A stretch of DNA of 64,000 nucleotides from Mariniradius saccharolyticus AK6 (GCF_000330725.2 NZ_AMZY02000016.1:58532-122531); one strand, 5' to 3'. Numbered from the stretch's first letter, positions 44,535 through 54,096 are shown. The notes: generated from the sequence alone by a model not told the origin. A program made the numbers and translations.

Positions 44535-45458
44535 ATGTACCAATTAAAGAAACTTATCGTTTGCCTGGACCAAACCGAAATGGACGATACACTTGTTCGT
44601 TTTGCCTCATTCATTGCCAGCGTCAACCAAACGAAGAAGATATATTTTACCAACGTCATCCGCAATCTGCAAATACCCAAGGAGGTTTTGGAGGAATTCC
44701 CCAACCTGATCGACAACATGGTCGAGGAACGCAAAACCCAAATGCAGGAGGTAGTCAAGCGGAGCTTTGGAAGGAATGAGGATGTCGAGTTTGCTTTTGT
44801 AGTCAAGGAAGGGCAATTGAGCAAAAAGATACTCAAGCTTGCCCACGAAAAGTCAGTGGACATGATCATCGTTGGACGAAAGGTGACTTTGCCTGGGACG
44901 GGTGTTGTGTCCCAAAGATTGGCCAGAAGGGCCAGTTGCTCCTTGTTAATAATTCCTGAGAACTCCATCCCAAATATCAAGACACTCCTTGTACCGTCGG
45001 ATTTCTCGGACTATTCCAAGGATGCGCTTGAAGAAGCGATCATGATCGTGGAAAAATATGGAGGTAAAGCAGAGATTGTCGTTCAAAACGTATTTACGAT
45101 TCCTTCAGGCTATCATTTTACGGGAAAGAGTTATGAGGAATTCACTTCAATCATGCTCATGCATGCGGAGATCAATTACAAGAAGTTTATCCGAAAGATT
45201 GATGTAAAGAAAGTCAAAATCACGCCCGTTTACACCCAAGATGACGATGATGACCCTGTAGAGGAAATCATCGCCAAAGCCAAGGATATCAAGGCCGATG
45301 CAATCATCATTGGTGCCAAAGGACGTACAGCAGCCACAGCACTCTTTATAGGAAGCATGGCGGAGCGACTCATTCAGTTAAATGACACATTTCCACTGTT
45401 AGTAACCAGGCCAAAAGGAAAAAATGCAGGCATCTTGGATTATATACTGGAGATATAA
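44535..45458 (+). CDS. Universal stress protein with two Usp domains
   Basis: A 307-residue cytoplasmic protein made of two Usp domains (about residues 1-145 and 150-300). The first ends with VGRKVTLPGTGVVSQRLARR and LLIIPE; the second with IGAKGRTAATALFIGSMAER and PLLVTRPKG, close to the ATP-binding G-x2-G-x9-G-(S/T) signature, though the first copy is less regular. Usp proteins support survival under nutrient or redox stress. I used the ATG at 44535 in preference to a GTG one codon earlier. The gene is monocistronic with its own promoter element and terminator. Confidence 0.9.
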   Translation: MYQLKKLIVCLDQTEMDDTLVRFASFIASVNQTKKIYFTNVIRNLQIPKEVLEEFPNLIDNMVEERKTQMQEVVKRSFGRNEDVEFAFVVKEGQLSKKILKLAHEKSVDMIIVGRKVTLPGTGVVSQRLARRASCSLLIIPENSIPNIKTLLVPSDFSDYSKDALEEAIMIVEKYGGKAEIVVQNVFTIPSGYHFTGKSYEEFTSIMLMHAEINYKKFIRKIDVKKVKITPVYTQDDDDDPVEEIIAKAKDIKADAIIIGAKGRTAATALFIGSMAERLIQLNDTFPLLVTRPKGKNAGILDYILEI

Positions 45459-45483
45459 CGTTCAGATTGGATACCCCAATTCG

Positions 45484-45513
45484 TTCCGATCCTCCTGAAG
45501 GATCGGAATTTTT
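45484..45513 (+). terminator. Terminator after the universal stress protein gene
   Basis: TTCCGATCC / GGATCGGAA nine-bp stem with a seven-base loop, followed by TTTTT. Confidence 0.85.
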
Positions 45514-45579
45514 ATTTTCAGGAATTTTAAAAGGTTTGATTAAACTTTTGGTAGCCTTAACAAGTCCAAAGGCATCAAC

Positions 45580-46125
45580 ATGACATATTCAGATCAAAAA
45601 ATTTTGGAACTGATCGGCAATCCCAGTACACGAGAAACCGGGTACAGGGCACTTGTCCTTTCATACCAGAAAAGAATCTATGGCATAATCCGAAAGATGG
45701 TCATTATCCATGAGGATGCCGACGATGTCACGCAGAATACCTTCATCAAGGCGTTTCGAAATATCCAAAAGTTCCAGAGTAACTCCAGCCTATTCACTTG
45801 GCTGTATCGTATTGCCATAAACGAAAGCCTGAACTTCCTCGAAAAAAAGAAGCGGAGGTTTTTCCTTCCGATCGAGGACCATTATGAAGCGATGGAAAAC
45901 TACCTGTCTTCGAGTCACTTGGTGAGCGGAGACTACATAGAAATTAAGCTTCAGAAAGCATTGCTCAAACTCCCCGACAAACAGCGGTTGGTATTTAACA
46001 TGCGGTATTTTGAGGATTTGTCCTATGAAGAAATCAGCAAAATTACCGGGACTTCGGTCGGTGCACTTAAAGCGAGCTACCACCACGCGGTGAAAAAAAT
46101 AGAAGTTGATGTTCAGTCAGAGTAA
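45580..46125 (+). CDS. ECF-type RNA polymerase sigma factor
   Basis: A 181-residue sigma-70 family factor with only regions 2 and 4. Region 2 is seen as EDADDVTQNTFIKAFRNIQK and SSLFTWLYRIAINESLNFLE; region 4 is LPDKQRLVFNMRYFEDLSYE with the HTH that follows (ISKITGTSVGALKASYHHAV). It would direct transcription of stress or envelope genes. It is followed by a membrane protein gene with an anti-sigma-like layout and a Spy-like periplasmic protein gene, so the three likely form one envelope-stress module. Confidence 0.92.
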   Translation: MTYSDQKILELIGNPSTRETGYRALVLSYQKRIYGIIRKMVIIHEDADDVTQNTFIKAFRNIQKFQSNSSLFTWLYRIAINESLNFLEKKKRRFFLPIEDHYEAMENYLSSSHLVSGDYIEIKLQKALLKLPDKQRLVFNMRYFEDLSYEEISKITGTSVGALKASYHHAVKKIEVDVQSE

Positions 46126-46161
46126 ACCATTTCAAACATAAATTGTCTAAATTCCAACGAG

Positions 46162-46533
46162 ATGACACCACCCAAGAGAAATATATTCCACACTCCAGAA
46201 GGCTATTTCGAAAGGCTACCGGAGGAAATACTGGCGAAATCGCATAAAAAACAGCATTCAGCAAAGCAAATCTATTGGTATGGTGCGGTAGCTGCGGCAT
46301 TGATTTTCGCGATTATGCTGACGATTTTCCTACAACAAACTCCTGAGGAACAGGTGGATCTTGAAGCAAACCTGCAACCCGAAATCGAAATGTACATCAA
46401 TTCGGGCCATTGGCAGGCCGAGGACATCCTTTCTTTTGCAGACAACCCCGATGAACTGCTGGAGGAAATAATCCTTACTGAATGGGGTGCAGGCGAATCA
46501 CCCGAAGAAGAACAAGAAGATGGTTGGTTTTGA
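46162..46533 (+). CDS. Small single-pass membrane protein, putative anti-sigma factor
   Basis: A 123-residue protein with one transmembrane helix (about residues 39-60; WYGAVAAALIFAIMLTIFL), a short cytoplasmic N-terminus containing FHTPEGYFERLPEEI and an acidic periplasmic tail. The motif P-E-x-Y-F-x-x-L-P recurs in small proteins next to ECF sigma genes in Cytophagales. The lack of a zinc-binding HxxxCxxC motif means it is not a ZAS-type anti-sigma. It lies 36 bases after the sigma gene and 10 bases before the Spy-like gene. The anti-sigma call rests on topology and position. Confidence 0.62.
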   Translation: MTPPKRNIFHTPEGYFERLPEEILAKSHKKQHSAKQIYWYGAVAAALIFAIMLTIFLQQTPEEQVDLEANLQPEIEMYINSGHWQAEDILSFADNPDELLEEIILTEWGAGESPEEEQEDGWF

Positions 46534-46543
46534 CCCAAAGAAT

Positions 46544-47008
46544 ATGAAGAAAATACTCATCATAGCTTTCATGACATTGTGGCTGGCGCCAGGATTGGCC
46601 TTGGCCCAAAGACCTGATGCTACCTACGACAAGGAAAAACTTGAATCAGCCAGGGTTGCATTCATAACAAACAGGCTTGACCTTAAGCCGGAACAAGCGG
46701 AAAAATTCTGGCCGCTCTTCAACAAGTACAATGACGAACGCAGCCAAATGATGGAACAATTGTCGTCGCTTAACCGAAGTTCTATGAATGAAACCAGTGA
46801 CGCCAAGGCCAAAGAAATTGTCCAACAACGATTTGTGCTGCAGCAAAAAATGCTGGATAGGGAAAAGCTATTTATGGACGACGTTATGAAAGTCATCACG
46901 CCTGTTCAGGCGGTGAAACTCGGCGGGGTCAATCGGGAATTTACAAGACAGGTATATCGCATGAACCAAGGTCGACGGCACGGAGGAGGGCAATCAACGG
47001 AGAAATAA
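46544..47008 (+). CDS. Periplasmic Spy/CpxP-like protein
   Basis: A 154-residue exported protein with a Sec signal (MKKILIIAFMTLWLAPGLALA). The mature part is helical and contains FITNRLDLKPEQAEKFWPLF, the LTxxQ-like pattern of the Spy/CpxP family, followed by KYNDERSQMMEQL and a C-terminal HGGG-rich tail. Spy-like proteins are ATP-independent periplasmic chaperones or sensors induced by envelope stress. The start was placed at the ATG giving the signal peptide; a longer frame begins inside the previous gene. Position behind an ECF sigma gene supports envelope-stress control. Confidence 0.78.
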   Translation: MKKILIIAFMTLWLAPGLALAQRPDATYDKEKLESARVAFITNRLDLKPEQAEKFWPLFNKYNDERSQMMEQLSSLNRSSMNETSDAKAKEIVQQRFVLQQKMLDREKLFMDDVMKVITPVQAVKLGGVNREFTRQVYRMNQGRRHGGGQSTEK

Positions 47009-47040
47009 AAAAAGGAGGCCATGTTTGGGCCTCCTTTTTA
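47009..47040. terminator. Bidirectional terminator
   Basis: AAAAAGGAGGCC / GGCCTCCTTTTT stem shared by the Spy-like gene (+) and the convergent mscL (-). Confidence 0.88.
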
Positions 47041-47058
47041 TTTTTGGATGGGTTTCTG

Positions 47059-47457
47059 TTATTTCTTCAGCAAATCGCGGATTTCCTCCAAAAGTTTCTC
47101 AGAAGGCGTTGGTGCAGGTGGTGCGGCGGGAGCGGCAGCCTCCTTTTTCTTGAATGAGTTCATCGCTTTGATGGCCATGAAGATCACAAAGGCGATAATC
47201 ACAAAATCGACCACATTTTGGATGAAATTTCCGTAGCTGAGCACGACTGCCGGCAAATCCCCTTCAGCCTCCTTGATCGTAATACTGAGATCCTTGAAGT
47301 CAACACCGCCCAGGATCACGCCAATAGGTGGCATGATCACATCATTGACCAATGATGACACGATCTTTCCAAACGCGCCACCGATGATGACCGCAACAGC
47401 TAGGTCGACTACGTTGCCTTTGAGGGCAAATTCCTTAAATTCCTTTAATAGACTCAT
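47059..47457 (-). CDS. mscL: Large-conductance mechanosensitive channel
   Basis: A 132-residue channel subunit that opens under membrane tension to release solutes during osmotic downshock. [31 protein letters not shown] forms the N-terminal helix and TM1, [19 protein letters not shown] is TM2, and a C-terminal charged helix ([15 protein letters not shown]) forms the cytoplasmic bundle. An unusual Ala/Pro-rich linker ([13 protein letters not shown]) joins TM2 to the bundle. It is monocistronic. Confidence 0.95.
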   Translation of the reverse strand: MSLLKEFKEFALKGNVVDLAVAVIIGGAFGKIVSSLVNDVIMPPIGVILGGVDFKDLSITIKEAEGDLPAVVLSYGNFIQNVVDFVIIAFVIFMAIKAMNSFKKKEAAAPAAPPAPTPSEKLLEEIRDLLKK

Positions 47458-47682
47458 AAGTTGATAGTTTTGATTGTTAGAATGTTTGATGCAATTAAAA
47501 TAGTCAAAAAAGGAAACACTTACAGGTTCCTGAAGATTTTTCTGATTTCAACTTCATCGCCTGATTCTCGAAAGACAATTTAATACCCACGATATTGAGG
47601 CAATATTAAATATCAATCTGAAAGGGTGAAACCTACAAAAATTTCTAAATTTAGCGCTGAAAACCTATTAAACACCCTTTTG

Positions 47683-48057
47683 ATGAAAATCGCATTGATT
47701 GCCCATGATGGAAAGAAGGCCGATATGGTACATTTCCTCAGTGGATTTAGAAAAAGGTTGATCTCCACGGACGTTGAACTGTATGCGACAGGAACCACGG
47801 GATCGCATATCGAAAAATCGGGAATTCCTGTCAAAAAATTGCTATCGGGACCATTGGGTGGTGATGCCCAGATTGCGGCCATGGTTGCCCAAAAAGAGTT
47901 ATCCATGGTCATATTTTTCCGTGATCCTTTAGATAAACACCCACACGAGCCAGACGTGCAGATGCTGATGAGGCTTTGCGATGTCCACAACATTCCCTTG
48001 GCCACCAATCCAGCGTCTGCGGAGCTCATGATCAAACAATTAATTGCAAAAATTTAA
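47683..48057 (+). CDS. mgsA: Methylglyoxal synthase
   Basis: A 124-residue enzyme converting dihydroxyacetone phosphate to methylglyoxal and phosphate, a bypass of lower glycolysis. [31 protein letters not shown] and [16 protein letters not shown] (catalytic Asp in GGD) match the family, and [16 protein letters not shown] is the phosphate-site segment. The start is the ATG at 47683; an upstream GTG at 47626 would add residues unlike the family. The stop overlaps the pfkA start by one base. Confidence 0.93.
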   Translation: MKIALIAHDGKKADMVHFLSGFRKRLISTDVELYATGTTGSHIEKSGIPVKKLLSGPLGGDAQIAAMVAQKELSMVIFFRDPLDKHPHEPDVQMLMRLCDVHNIPLATNPASAELMIKQLIAKI

Positions 48058-49043
48058 TGGAACCAAAGACTATCAAAAGAATAGGCGTATTGACATCAGG
48101 CGGAGATGCGCCGGGAATGAATGCAGCCATTAGGGCCACTGTACGCGCAGGGTTTTACTACAACCTGGAGATGTACGGCATCTACCGTGGCTATGAGGGT
48201 ATGATCGGTAATGAGATAAAGAAACTCGAAACCAAACATATCTACCACGTCCTGGAACGAGGCGGGACTTTTCTGAAGTCAGCACGAAGTGAGGAATTCA
48301 AAACTGCGGAGGGAAGGAAAAAAGCATACGAAAACCTTACCAAACACGGTATTGATGCCCTCGTGATTATCGGTGGTGATGGTTCGCTGACGGGTGCCCA
48401 TCTTTTTTACAATGAATACGGGATCCCGTCAATCGGAATCCCGGGAACGATTGATAATGACCTGGCAGGCACCGATTTGACTATCGGCTTTGATACTGCT
48501 TGCAATACGGCCATTCAAGCTATTGACAAAATCAGGGACACAGCGACCTCCCACGACCGATTGTTCTTTGTGGAAGTGATGGGAAGGGATGCGGGATTCA
48601 TAGCGATCAACGCGGGAATAGGTAGTGCGGCCGCGGCGACATTGATCCCAGAGAAAAAAATGCCCATCGAACGACTTGTCGAACGGCTCAAGGCGAGAAC
48701 AGCCCAAATGAAGCAATCCAACATTGTGATCGTCGCAGAAGGCGGAAAAAGTGGCGGTGCCGTAGAAATCGCCGATAAAATCAAAAAACAACTCCCATAC
48801 TACGACATCAAAGTGACTATCCTCGGACACCTTCAACGCGGCGGCGCGCCAAGCGCTTTGGATCGGGTCTTGGCCAGTAAACTCGGGGTTGCGGCGGTCG
48901 AGGGATTGATCCAGGGGAAATATGACGTTATGGCTGGAATCATCAACAACAAAATCGTCTACACGCCAATTGCTAAAGCGATTGTAGGACATAAAGACGT
49001 GGACGAGGACGATTTCAGAGTTGCAAAAATACTTTCAACGTAG
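48057..49043 (+). CDS. pfkA: 6-phosphofructokinase (ATP-dependent)
   Basis: A 328-residue phosphofructokinase that commits fructose 6-phosphate to glycolysis. GGDAPGMNAAIRATVRAG and IGGDGSLTGAHLF bind ATP, GIPGTIDNDLAGTD carries the catalytic base, and EVMGRDAGFIA and HLQRGGAPSALDRVLA form the sugar-phosphate site. The Gly after GGDG (GGDGS) marks an ATP-dependent enzyme rather than a pyrophosphate-dependent one (GGDD). It begins within the mgsA stop (TAATG), so the two are co-translated. Confidence 0.95.
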   Translation: MEPKTIKRIGVLTSGGDAPGMNAAIRATVRAGFYYNLEMYGIYRGYEGMIGNEIKKLETKHIYHVLERGGTFLKSARSEEFKTAEGRKKAYENLTKHGIDALVIIGGDGSLTGAHLFYNEYGIPSIGIPGTIDNDLAGTDLTIGFDTACNTAIQAIDKIRDTATSHDRLFFVEVMGRDAGFIAINAGIGSAAAATLIPEKKMPIERLVERLKARTAQMKQSNIVIVAEGGKSGGAVEIADKIKKQLPYYDIKVTILGHLQRGGAPSALDRVLASKLGVAAVEGLIQGKYDVMAGIINNKIVYTPIAKAIVGHKDVDEDDFRVAKILST

Positions 49044-49072
49044 ATATCCAAGCCACTGTATATCAGCAGAAA

Positions 49073-49111
49073 AAAGCTGTTTTTCGGAATCGAAAAACAG
49101 CTTTCTTTTTT
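49073..49111. terminator. Bidirectional terminator
   Basis: AAAGCTGTTTTTCG / CGAAAAACAGCTTT 14-bp stem with a GAAT loop and T-run, between pfkA and the convergent outer-membrane protein gene. Confidence 0.9.
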
Positions 49112-49140
49112 GCCCTTATTGGGCTTGATTTTCTTCGGAT

Positions 49141-51894
49141 TTATTGATTCGATTGGTACATCTCCTCGTATGTTTTTTCATCCATTCCTTTGCTAAACCT
49201 TCTCAGGTTGTATGAAAAACTGAGCATGAAATACCTTTGAAGCACATTGGTCTGGATGTCTTCGATAAAGGTTTCAGTAATGTTTCGGTTAACGTTGGCG
49301 TTTTGTCCCAAAAGATCATATACCATCAAACTGATCTCTCCTCTTTGGTTGGCGAAGACTTTTTTACCGAGACTCATATTGATCAGAGAAAAATTGGCAT
49401 TAAATCCTTCCGAGAGACCAGTATTGATCTGGTGGTTGAGATCAAGTCGGTAAATGATACCTTCCCAAATGATCCAGTTGAAATTTACCCTAAATCGCTG
49501 TTGGAAAAACTCATTGTTCAAGTTTGGATTCAGCGTGTTGCGGACCTCATTGAAGGATGATCGTGACCAGATATTAAAGTCAATCTGATCACTGATGCTA
49601 CTGTTGATCGAGAAGCCGGTGCTGAGACGCGTCGAATTGTTAAAGCCAATCGCGTCATTCACTTGACCGGGGCGTTGGGTAAATCCGAGGCCCGCATTGA
49701 GGTTGAAATTCGACTTGATAAATCCCAATGGCATTCCATAACTGAACCAAGAGCGAAAATCCATAAAACCATCCAAATTCACCGGTTTGTTCAGCTGCGA
49801 CCCGCGCTCCAAAATGATCCCATCCTGGATCTCAGTAGGTTCGTTGGCGATAAAGGTGCTGTTTGCTATGAAATTGTTGGTAAGTCGTGATTGGGCAAAA
49901 ACGAACCAGTTCTTGTCAGTATCCGGATTGTTACCCCTAAACCGCAAGCGAAATTGATTGGTGTAGGCTTGGTCCAAATTTGGATTTCCGGTACGCAACT
50001 GCAGTGGGTTCGTGTTGTCGATGACCTCTTGGAGTTGATTGATTTGCGGCTCGTTGGTGTAAGTATCATAATCCAATTGGATGTTGACATTTGGGGAAAA
50101 TTTGTACTCATACCTCACGGTTGGCAAGAAGTTCACAAAATTTCGCTCCAAAGTTGTAGCACTTGGGAACTCTTGAATATTCTCAAGCGTGGCGTCCTGA
50201 AATTCAACCTCCGCTTGAAGTTTGGCCTTTTCGGTCGTGAACTGATAACCCAACTCCACTTCGTGGAAAAGATAATTACTGTTAAAAACATTACTCAATG
50301 CCGTATCAATTACCATGCGGCCACCGTTTACGTCCCTATCTTCCACATTGAAGGTAAGCTTGTCGGAGTCATTTTTGCGATTTCCAACTTGGTATTCCAC
50401 CTCTGTCTGGCCCCGCGTCCCGATTGGTTCCGTGTAGGACACCCTCGCCTGCCAAGAATTCCCGTTTCGCTCGCGGGTAATTTTTTGATCCAGTACCTCC
50501 TCCCTCTCAGTTCCATCTTCAAAGAAAGTATTCCTAGCCAATCGTTGGGCATCGTCGATATTCCACCCCAAAGTGGAAATTCCACGAAATGTGATGCTTC
50601 TACCTGGTTTGCCGAACTTATGTCCATATATCAAGCGATTGGCGAAATCGTAGTCTTGATAGTAGCCGGTCCTGATGTTTTCAACCGAATTGATAATTTC
50701 CTGACCGTCTTCAGTCTCACCGTAGAAGCCCGAGTTTTCTGTTTCGTAACGAGCAGAAAATCTGGGAATGTACAGGATCCGGTTCTTTTCATTTGGATTC
50801 CATTCCAACCTCATATCGGCTTGGTGTTGCTTGTTGACACGTACGTCACGGGCAGTTTCTGAGTAGAATTTGTCCGATTCATCCGCTGTGACAAAGTCCC
50901 GGAATCGATTTACGATGCCGACATTTTCCCTGTTGGAATAGACGTAACTCCCCGTTACCTTAATTTTCTCACCCCAGTTGTCAGAGTAATTCAAACCAAG
51001 GATATTGGTGGTGATGATACCCTGCTGTGGATTTGAATTGTCCTGTGCGTTGGGGTCGCTGGAATAGTTCAGGATGTTGATGTTGTTGCTAAGTCCCGTC
51101 AGGGTAATCCGCTGGTCTTCGTCAAAGACATTCAAACTGAGACCCGCAAGATACCTGTCGTCGGTCCCATAGCCGGCAGTTCCTCTGCCAAATTGGCCCT
51201 TCCTACGGTTTTTCTTTGTAATGATATTGATTGTCTTCAACCTTTCTCCATCATCGAATCCACTGAGTTGGGCCTTTTCGCTTTTTTGGTCAAATATCTC
51301 TATTCTATCGATTACCTCTGCTGGAAGGTTTTGAAGCGCTGTCTTTACATCCGTTCCGAAGAACGGCTTGCCATCCACGAGTATTTGGGCAATATTTTCC
51401 CCTTGCGCCTGTATAATCCCATCCTGGGTCTGTACGCCCGGCAGTTTTTCGATCAAAGCCTGCGCGCTTGCGTCTTTCATCGTTTTGAAAGCATCGGCAT
51501 TAAACATGGTCGTATCGCTTTTTTGGCTGCCAGTTGAACGGCGTGCCTCTACAATCACTTCGTTGAGGGCCTGGGCGTCCTCCTTGAGGAAAATATTCCC
51601 CAAATTAAGATTGGACTTTACGGATACGGACTGGAAAAAATTCTGATAACCAAGGTATTGCACTTTCAAGATATAATCCCCTTCGCTGATCCGGGTGAAC
51701 TCAAATCGGCCATCCATGTCAGATACCATTCCTGCTACCTGTGCAGAATCCGCAACCGACAACATGAGTACATTGACAAAAGGCATCGCCGACTGGGTAC
51801 CCGCCTCTAATATGGTTCCCCTGACCGAATATTCTTGGGAAAAAGCTCTTGAAACTGACCCCGCTAACAACAAAAAGATTAAAATATACTTCAT
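49141..51894 (-). CDS. Outer-membrane beta-barrel (TonB-dependent receptor-like) protein
   Basis: A 917-residue protein with a signal peptide (MKYILIFLLLAGSVSRAFS). An N-terminal carboxypeptidase-regulatory-like domain (VRGTILEAGTQSAMPFVNV) is followed by a plug-like region (EKLPGVQTQDGIIQAQGENI, ILVDGKPFFGTDVKTAL) and a long barrel of the OMP_b-brl_3 type in which aromatic-terminated strands such as YMLSFSYNLRRF occur. It ends with a hydrophilic tail (KGMDEKTYEEMYQSNQ). Such barrels import or sense substrates with TonB energy, or act as structural pores. It is monocistronic; no SusD partner is next to it. Substrate unknown. Confidence 0.9.
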   Translation of the reverse strand: MKYILIFLLLAGSVSRAFSQEYSVRGTILEAGTQSAMPFVNVLMLSVADSAQVAGMVSDMDGRFEFTRISEGDYILKVQYLGYQNFFQSVSVKSNLNLGNIFLKEDAQALNEVIVEARRSTGSQKSDTTMFNADAFKTMKDASAQALIEKLPGVQTQDGIIQAQGENIAQILVDGKPFFGTDVKTALQNLPAEVIDRIEIFDQKSEKAQLSGFDDGERLKTINIITKKNRRKGQFGRGTAGYGTDDRYLAGLSLNVFDEDQRITLTGLSNNINILNYSSDPNAQDNSNPQQGIITTNILGLNYSDNWGEKIKVTGSYVYSNRENVGIVNRFRDFVTADESDKFYSETARDVRVNKQHQADMRLEWNPNEKNRILYIPRFSARYETENSGFYGETEDGQEIINSVENIRTGYYQDYDFANRLIYGHKFGKPGRSITFRGISTLGWNIDDAQRLARNTFFEDGTEREEVLDQKITRERNGNSWQARVSYTEPIGTRGQTEVEYQVGNRKNDSDKLTFNVEDRDVNGGRMVIDTALSNVFNSNYLFHEVELGYQFTTEKAKLQAEVEFQDATLENIQEFPSATTLERNFVNFLPTVRYEYKFSPNVNIQLDYDTYTNEPQINQLQEVIDNTNPLQLRTGNPNLDQAYTNQFRLRFRGNNPDTDKNWFVFAQSRLTNNFIANSTFIANEPTEIQDGIILERGSQLNKPVNLDGFMDFRSWFSYGMPLGFIKSNFNLNAGLGFTQRPGQVNDAIGFNNSTRLSTGFSINSSISDQIDFNIWSRSSFNEVRNTLNPNLNNEFFQQRFRVNFNWIIWEGIIYRLDLNHQINTGLSEGFNANFSLINMSLGKKVFANQRGEISLMVYDLLGQNANVNRNITETFIEDIQTNVLQRYFMLSFSYNLRRFSKGMDEKTYEEMYQSNQ

Positions 51895-52140
51895 TGGTTT
51901 GGTTTTATTTTCTTAATCATTCAAGGCTGTCATTCAGATGGACACACCATCATGATTATAACCACAAAGAAAACCTTATGGCTACGTAGGCTGAGTCGAT
52001 TTTTGCTGAATGGTGCTATTTGTAGAGGAACCCTCCGTTTTGGGGAAGCAAAGGAATCACCCCCAAACCACTTGGATGTCCTTACGAATTCCCTACTGAT
52101 TTTGGAGATTTTGAATTAGTATTAACTGTTTATCAGCTTG

Positions 52141-53007
52141 TTAACGCTGATGGAATCCCTCCGAGACGAAAGACAGGACATCAGGAAGCGATGTTCTCCA
52201 ATAGCCCCATGTGTGGCCCCCATCTCGGATTCGGAACTCATGAGGAATTTCCTTTTTGCGGAGCTCTATATGCACTAGGCTATTGCCTTCATATAAGAAG
52301 TCGTCATCCCCACAATCGAAAAACCAACGCACCGACTTCATGTCTTTCGGATCGTTGGCTGCGATTTGCTGTAGGGCATTGTGCCTTTGGTAATATGCTT
52401 CCAATGTAGACGGGTTTTTGACTTCAACCTTGTTGTCGGCAAGGCCTTTTTTGTAATCCTCAAATGAAATATTCCGAAGGGCGGCACTCAAAGGGCAGGC
52501 CGCAGAAAACATCTCCGGATGGTGCATGGCATAGAAAAAGGTGCCACCCCCTCCCATCGAAAGTCCTGCAATAGCCCGAAACCGCTTCTCAGCCTTGATG
52601 CGGTAGCGTTTTTCGATTTCTGGAATAAACTCCTCAAAGAAAAAATCCTCATAGCGCCACTCATTGTTCACATCGTTGAAGTATCCCCTTCGGCCTGTAT
52701 TCGCATCCGGCATGACGATGATCATCGGAGTCGCGATTCCTTCCCTGATGGCTTTGTCCGCAATATGCTGCACCTCTCCAAACTGCACCCAGCCCGTTTG
52801 GTCATCTCCTCCCCCATGCAATAAGTATAGAACAGGGTAGCTACGCTGGGAACTTTCATAGCCTGGCGGCAGATAAACCGCATATTTGCGATCCATACCG
52901 AGGATTTTGCTGGGCAGGCTGAGGTCATCAAATACCTTGCTCTCCTGCGCAAAGGCAGAAAATCCGATTAAAAAGGCAACAAGGGCTAAGGTTAATTTGT
53001 GCTTCAT
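52141..53007 (-). CDS. Exported esterase (alpha/beta hydrolase, esterase D-like)
   Basis: A 288-residue hydrolase with a signal peptide (MKHKLTLALVAFLIGFSAFA). The nucleophile serine is in IAGLSMGGGGTF (GxSxG), YLLHGGGDDQTGW supplies the oxyanion region, and the catalytic histidine lies in DGGHTWGYW near the end. The family (putative esterase PF00756) includes feruloyl and acetyl-xylan esterases and mycolyltransferases. I used the ATG at 53007, where the signal peptide begins; the frame is open for 21 more codons upstream. Acting in the periplasm on an ester-linked glycan is plausible but unproven. Confidence 0.88.
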   Translation of the reverse strand: MKHKLTLALVAFLIGFSAFAQESKVFDDLSLPSKILGMDRKYAVYLPPGYESSQRSYPVLYLLHGGGDDQTGWVQFGEVQHIADKAIREGIATPMIIVMPDANTGRRGYFNDVNNEWRYEDFFFEEFIPEIEKRYRIKAEKRFRAIAGLSMGGGGTFFYAMHHPEMFSAACPLSAALRNISFEDYKKGLADNKVEVKNPSTLEAYYQRHNALQQIAANDPKDMKSVRWFFDCGDDDFLYEGNSLVHIELRKKEIPHEFRIRDGGHTWGYWRTSLPDVLSFVSEGFHQR

Positions 53008-53262
53008 GATCGTGTGAACTATTTGCGCAGAAGTTTTGAAATATAAGTTCAAACTATTCCAAAAAGCCAAAAAACACCATGGATATCCCTACAAATGGCG
53101 AACATAGGAAAAATACGGTTGATTATTGGGGAGAAAGGATGGACAAAATGGAATTGTCCAGTGATTGCCGGACCAACGGTTCTGTGAGTGAAAAAGAATT
53201 GCGGCAGCAAGTCAGGACTTAAGGCCTCACTTACTATTTTTACCCTACTTTCTTTTGACATC

Positions 53263-54096
53263 ATGGACGTTACCCCAATCATTTCAGCCAATGATCTGCT
53301 GACCCTCAATTCGGGCAGCTATGTACTCATTGATGCCAGTTTTGGCAAAGCCAACTTCGAAAAGAAGCACCTTAGGGGGGCACTGCACGTCGACCTCAAT
53401 GCTGACCTCTCGGATATCAAGGAAAATGCTGCAAATGGCGGCAGGCATCCGCTGCCAAGCCCTGATGCCTTTTGTAGCCTGCTTTCCAAGCTTGGAATCG
53501 AACCTGAAGACCATGTGTTGGTATACGATGACAAAAATGGAGCCAATGCCGCCGCTCGATTTTGGTGGATGATGCGGGCCATCGGTCATCAGAAGGTACA
53601 GGTGCTGGATGGAGGATTGGCTGCTGCCGAAGCGGCAGGTTTTCCGCTGGAAACGGGAATCGGACCAGTCCCAAAGTCCACGACCTATCCAGCCAAAAAC
53701 TGGAACCTTCCCCTTTCCAATATTCAGGAAGTAGAACGCGTATCACAAAACCCGAATTATCTCGTGATCGATGTCAGAGAGAATTTTCGCTACCGCGGTG
53801 AAAGTGAACCGATCGACTTGGTAGCTGGGCACATCCCTGGTTCGGTCAACGTTCCCTATTTTTCCAACCTGGATGAAAAGGGATTATATCTTCCCGCTGA
53901 ACAACTGAAAACAAAGTACGCTGAATTGGTCGGGGGAAAAAAAGCCGAAAACATCATCGTCCACTGTGGTTCGGGGGTGACGGCTTGCCATACCTTATTG
54001 GCTTTTGCACAAGCAGGAATGGACATTCCGAAGCTGTACGTCGGCTCATGGAGCGAATGGTCCCGCAATGAAAAGACCATTGCAAAAGAGATTTAG
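53263..54096 (+). CDS. 3-Mercaptopyruvate/thiosulfate sulfurtransferase (tandem rhodanese)
   Basis: A 277-residue enzyme of two rhodanese domains (about residues 1-140 and 150-277). The catalytic loop of the second domain is HCGSGVTACH, with the active-site cysteine; CGSGVT is the form typical of mercaptopyruvate sulfurtransferase (SseA-like), while rhodaneses usually have CRKGVT. The first domain has the usual non-catalytic pattern, including DASFGKANFEKKHLRGALHV. The start ATG at 53263 is preferred over an upstream ATG at 53188 by family length. It transfers sulfane sulfur to thiols or cyanide in the cytoplasm. A small membrane protein gene follows after 34 bases. Confidence 0.9.
   Translation: MDVTPIISANDLLTLNSGSYVLIDASFGKANFEKKHLRGALHVDLNADLSDIKENAANGGRHPLPSPDAFCSLLSKLGIEPEDHVLVYDDKNGANAAARFWWMMRAIGHQKVQVLDGGLAAAEAAGFPLETGIGPVPKSTTYPAKNWNLPLSNIQEVERVSQNPNYLVIDVRENFRYRGESEPIDLVAGHIPGSVNVPYFSNLDEKGLYLPAEQLKTKYAELVGGKKAENIIVHCGSGVTACHTLLAFAQAGMDIPKLYVGSWSEWSRNEKTIAKEI

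Noticed and set aside
49891..50862. Plus-strand frame of 323 codons opposite the barrel protein gene
   Set aside because: Antisense shadow of a long coding sequence; no motif.
53235..53242. TATTTTTA upstream of the sulfurtransferase gene as a promoter
   Set aside because: The last base differs from TAnnTTTG and no TTG lies at the expected distance; such AT-rich words are common here.
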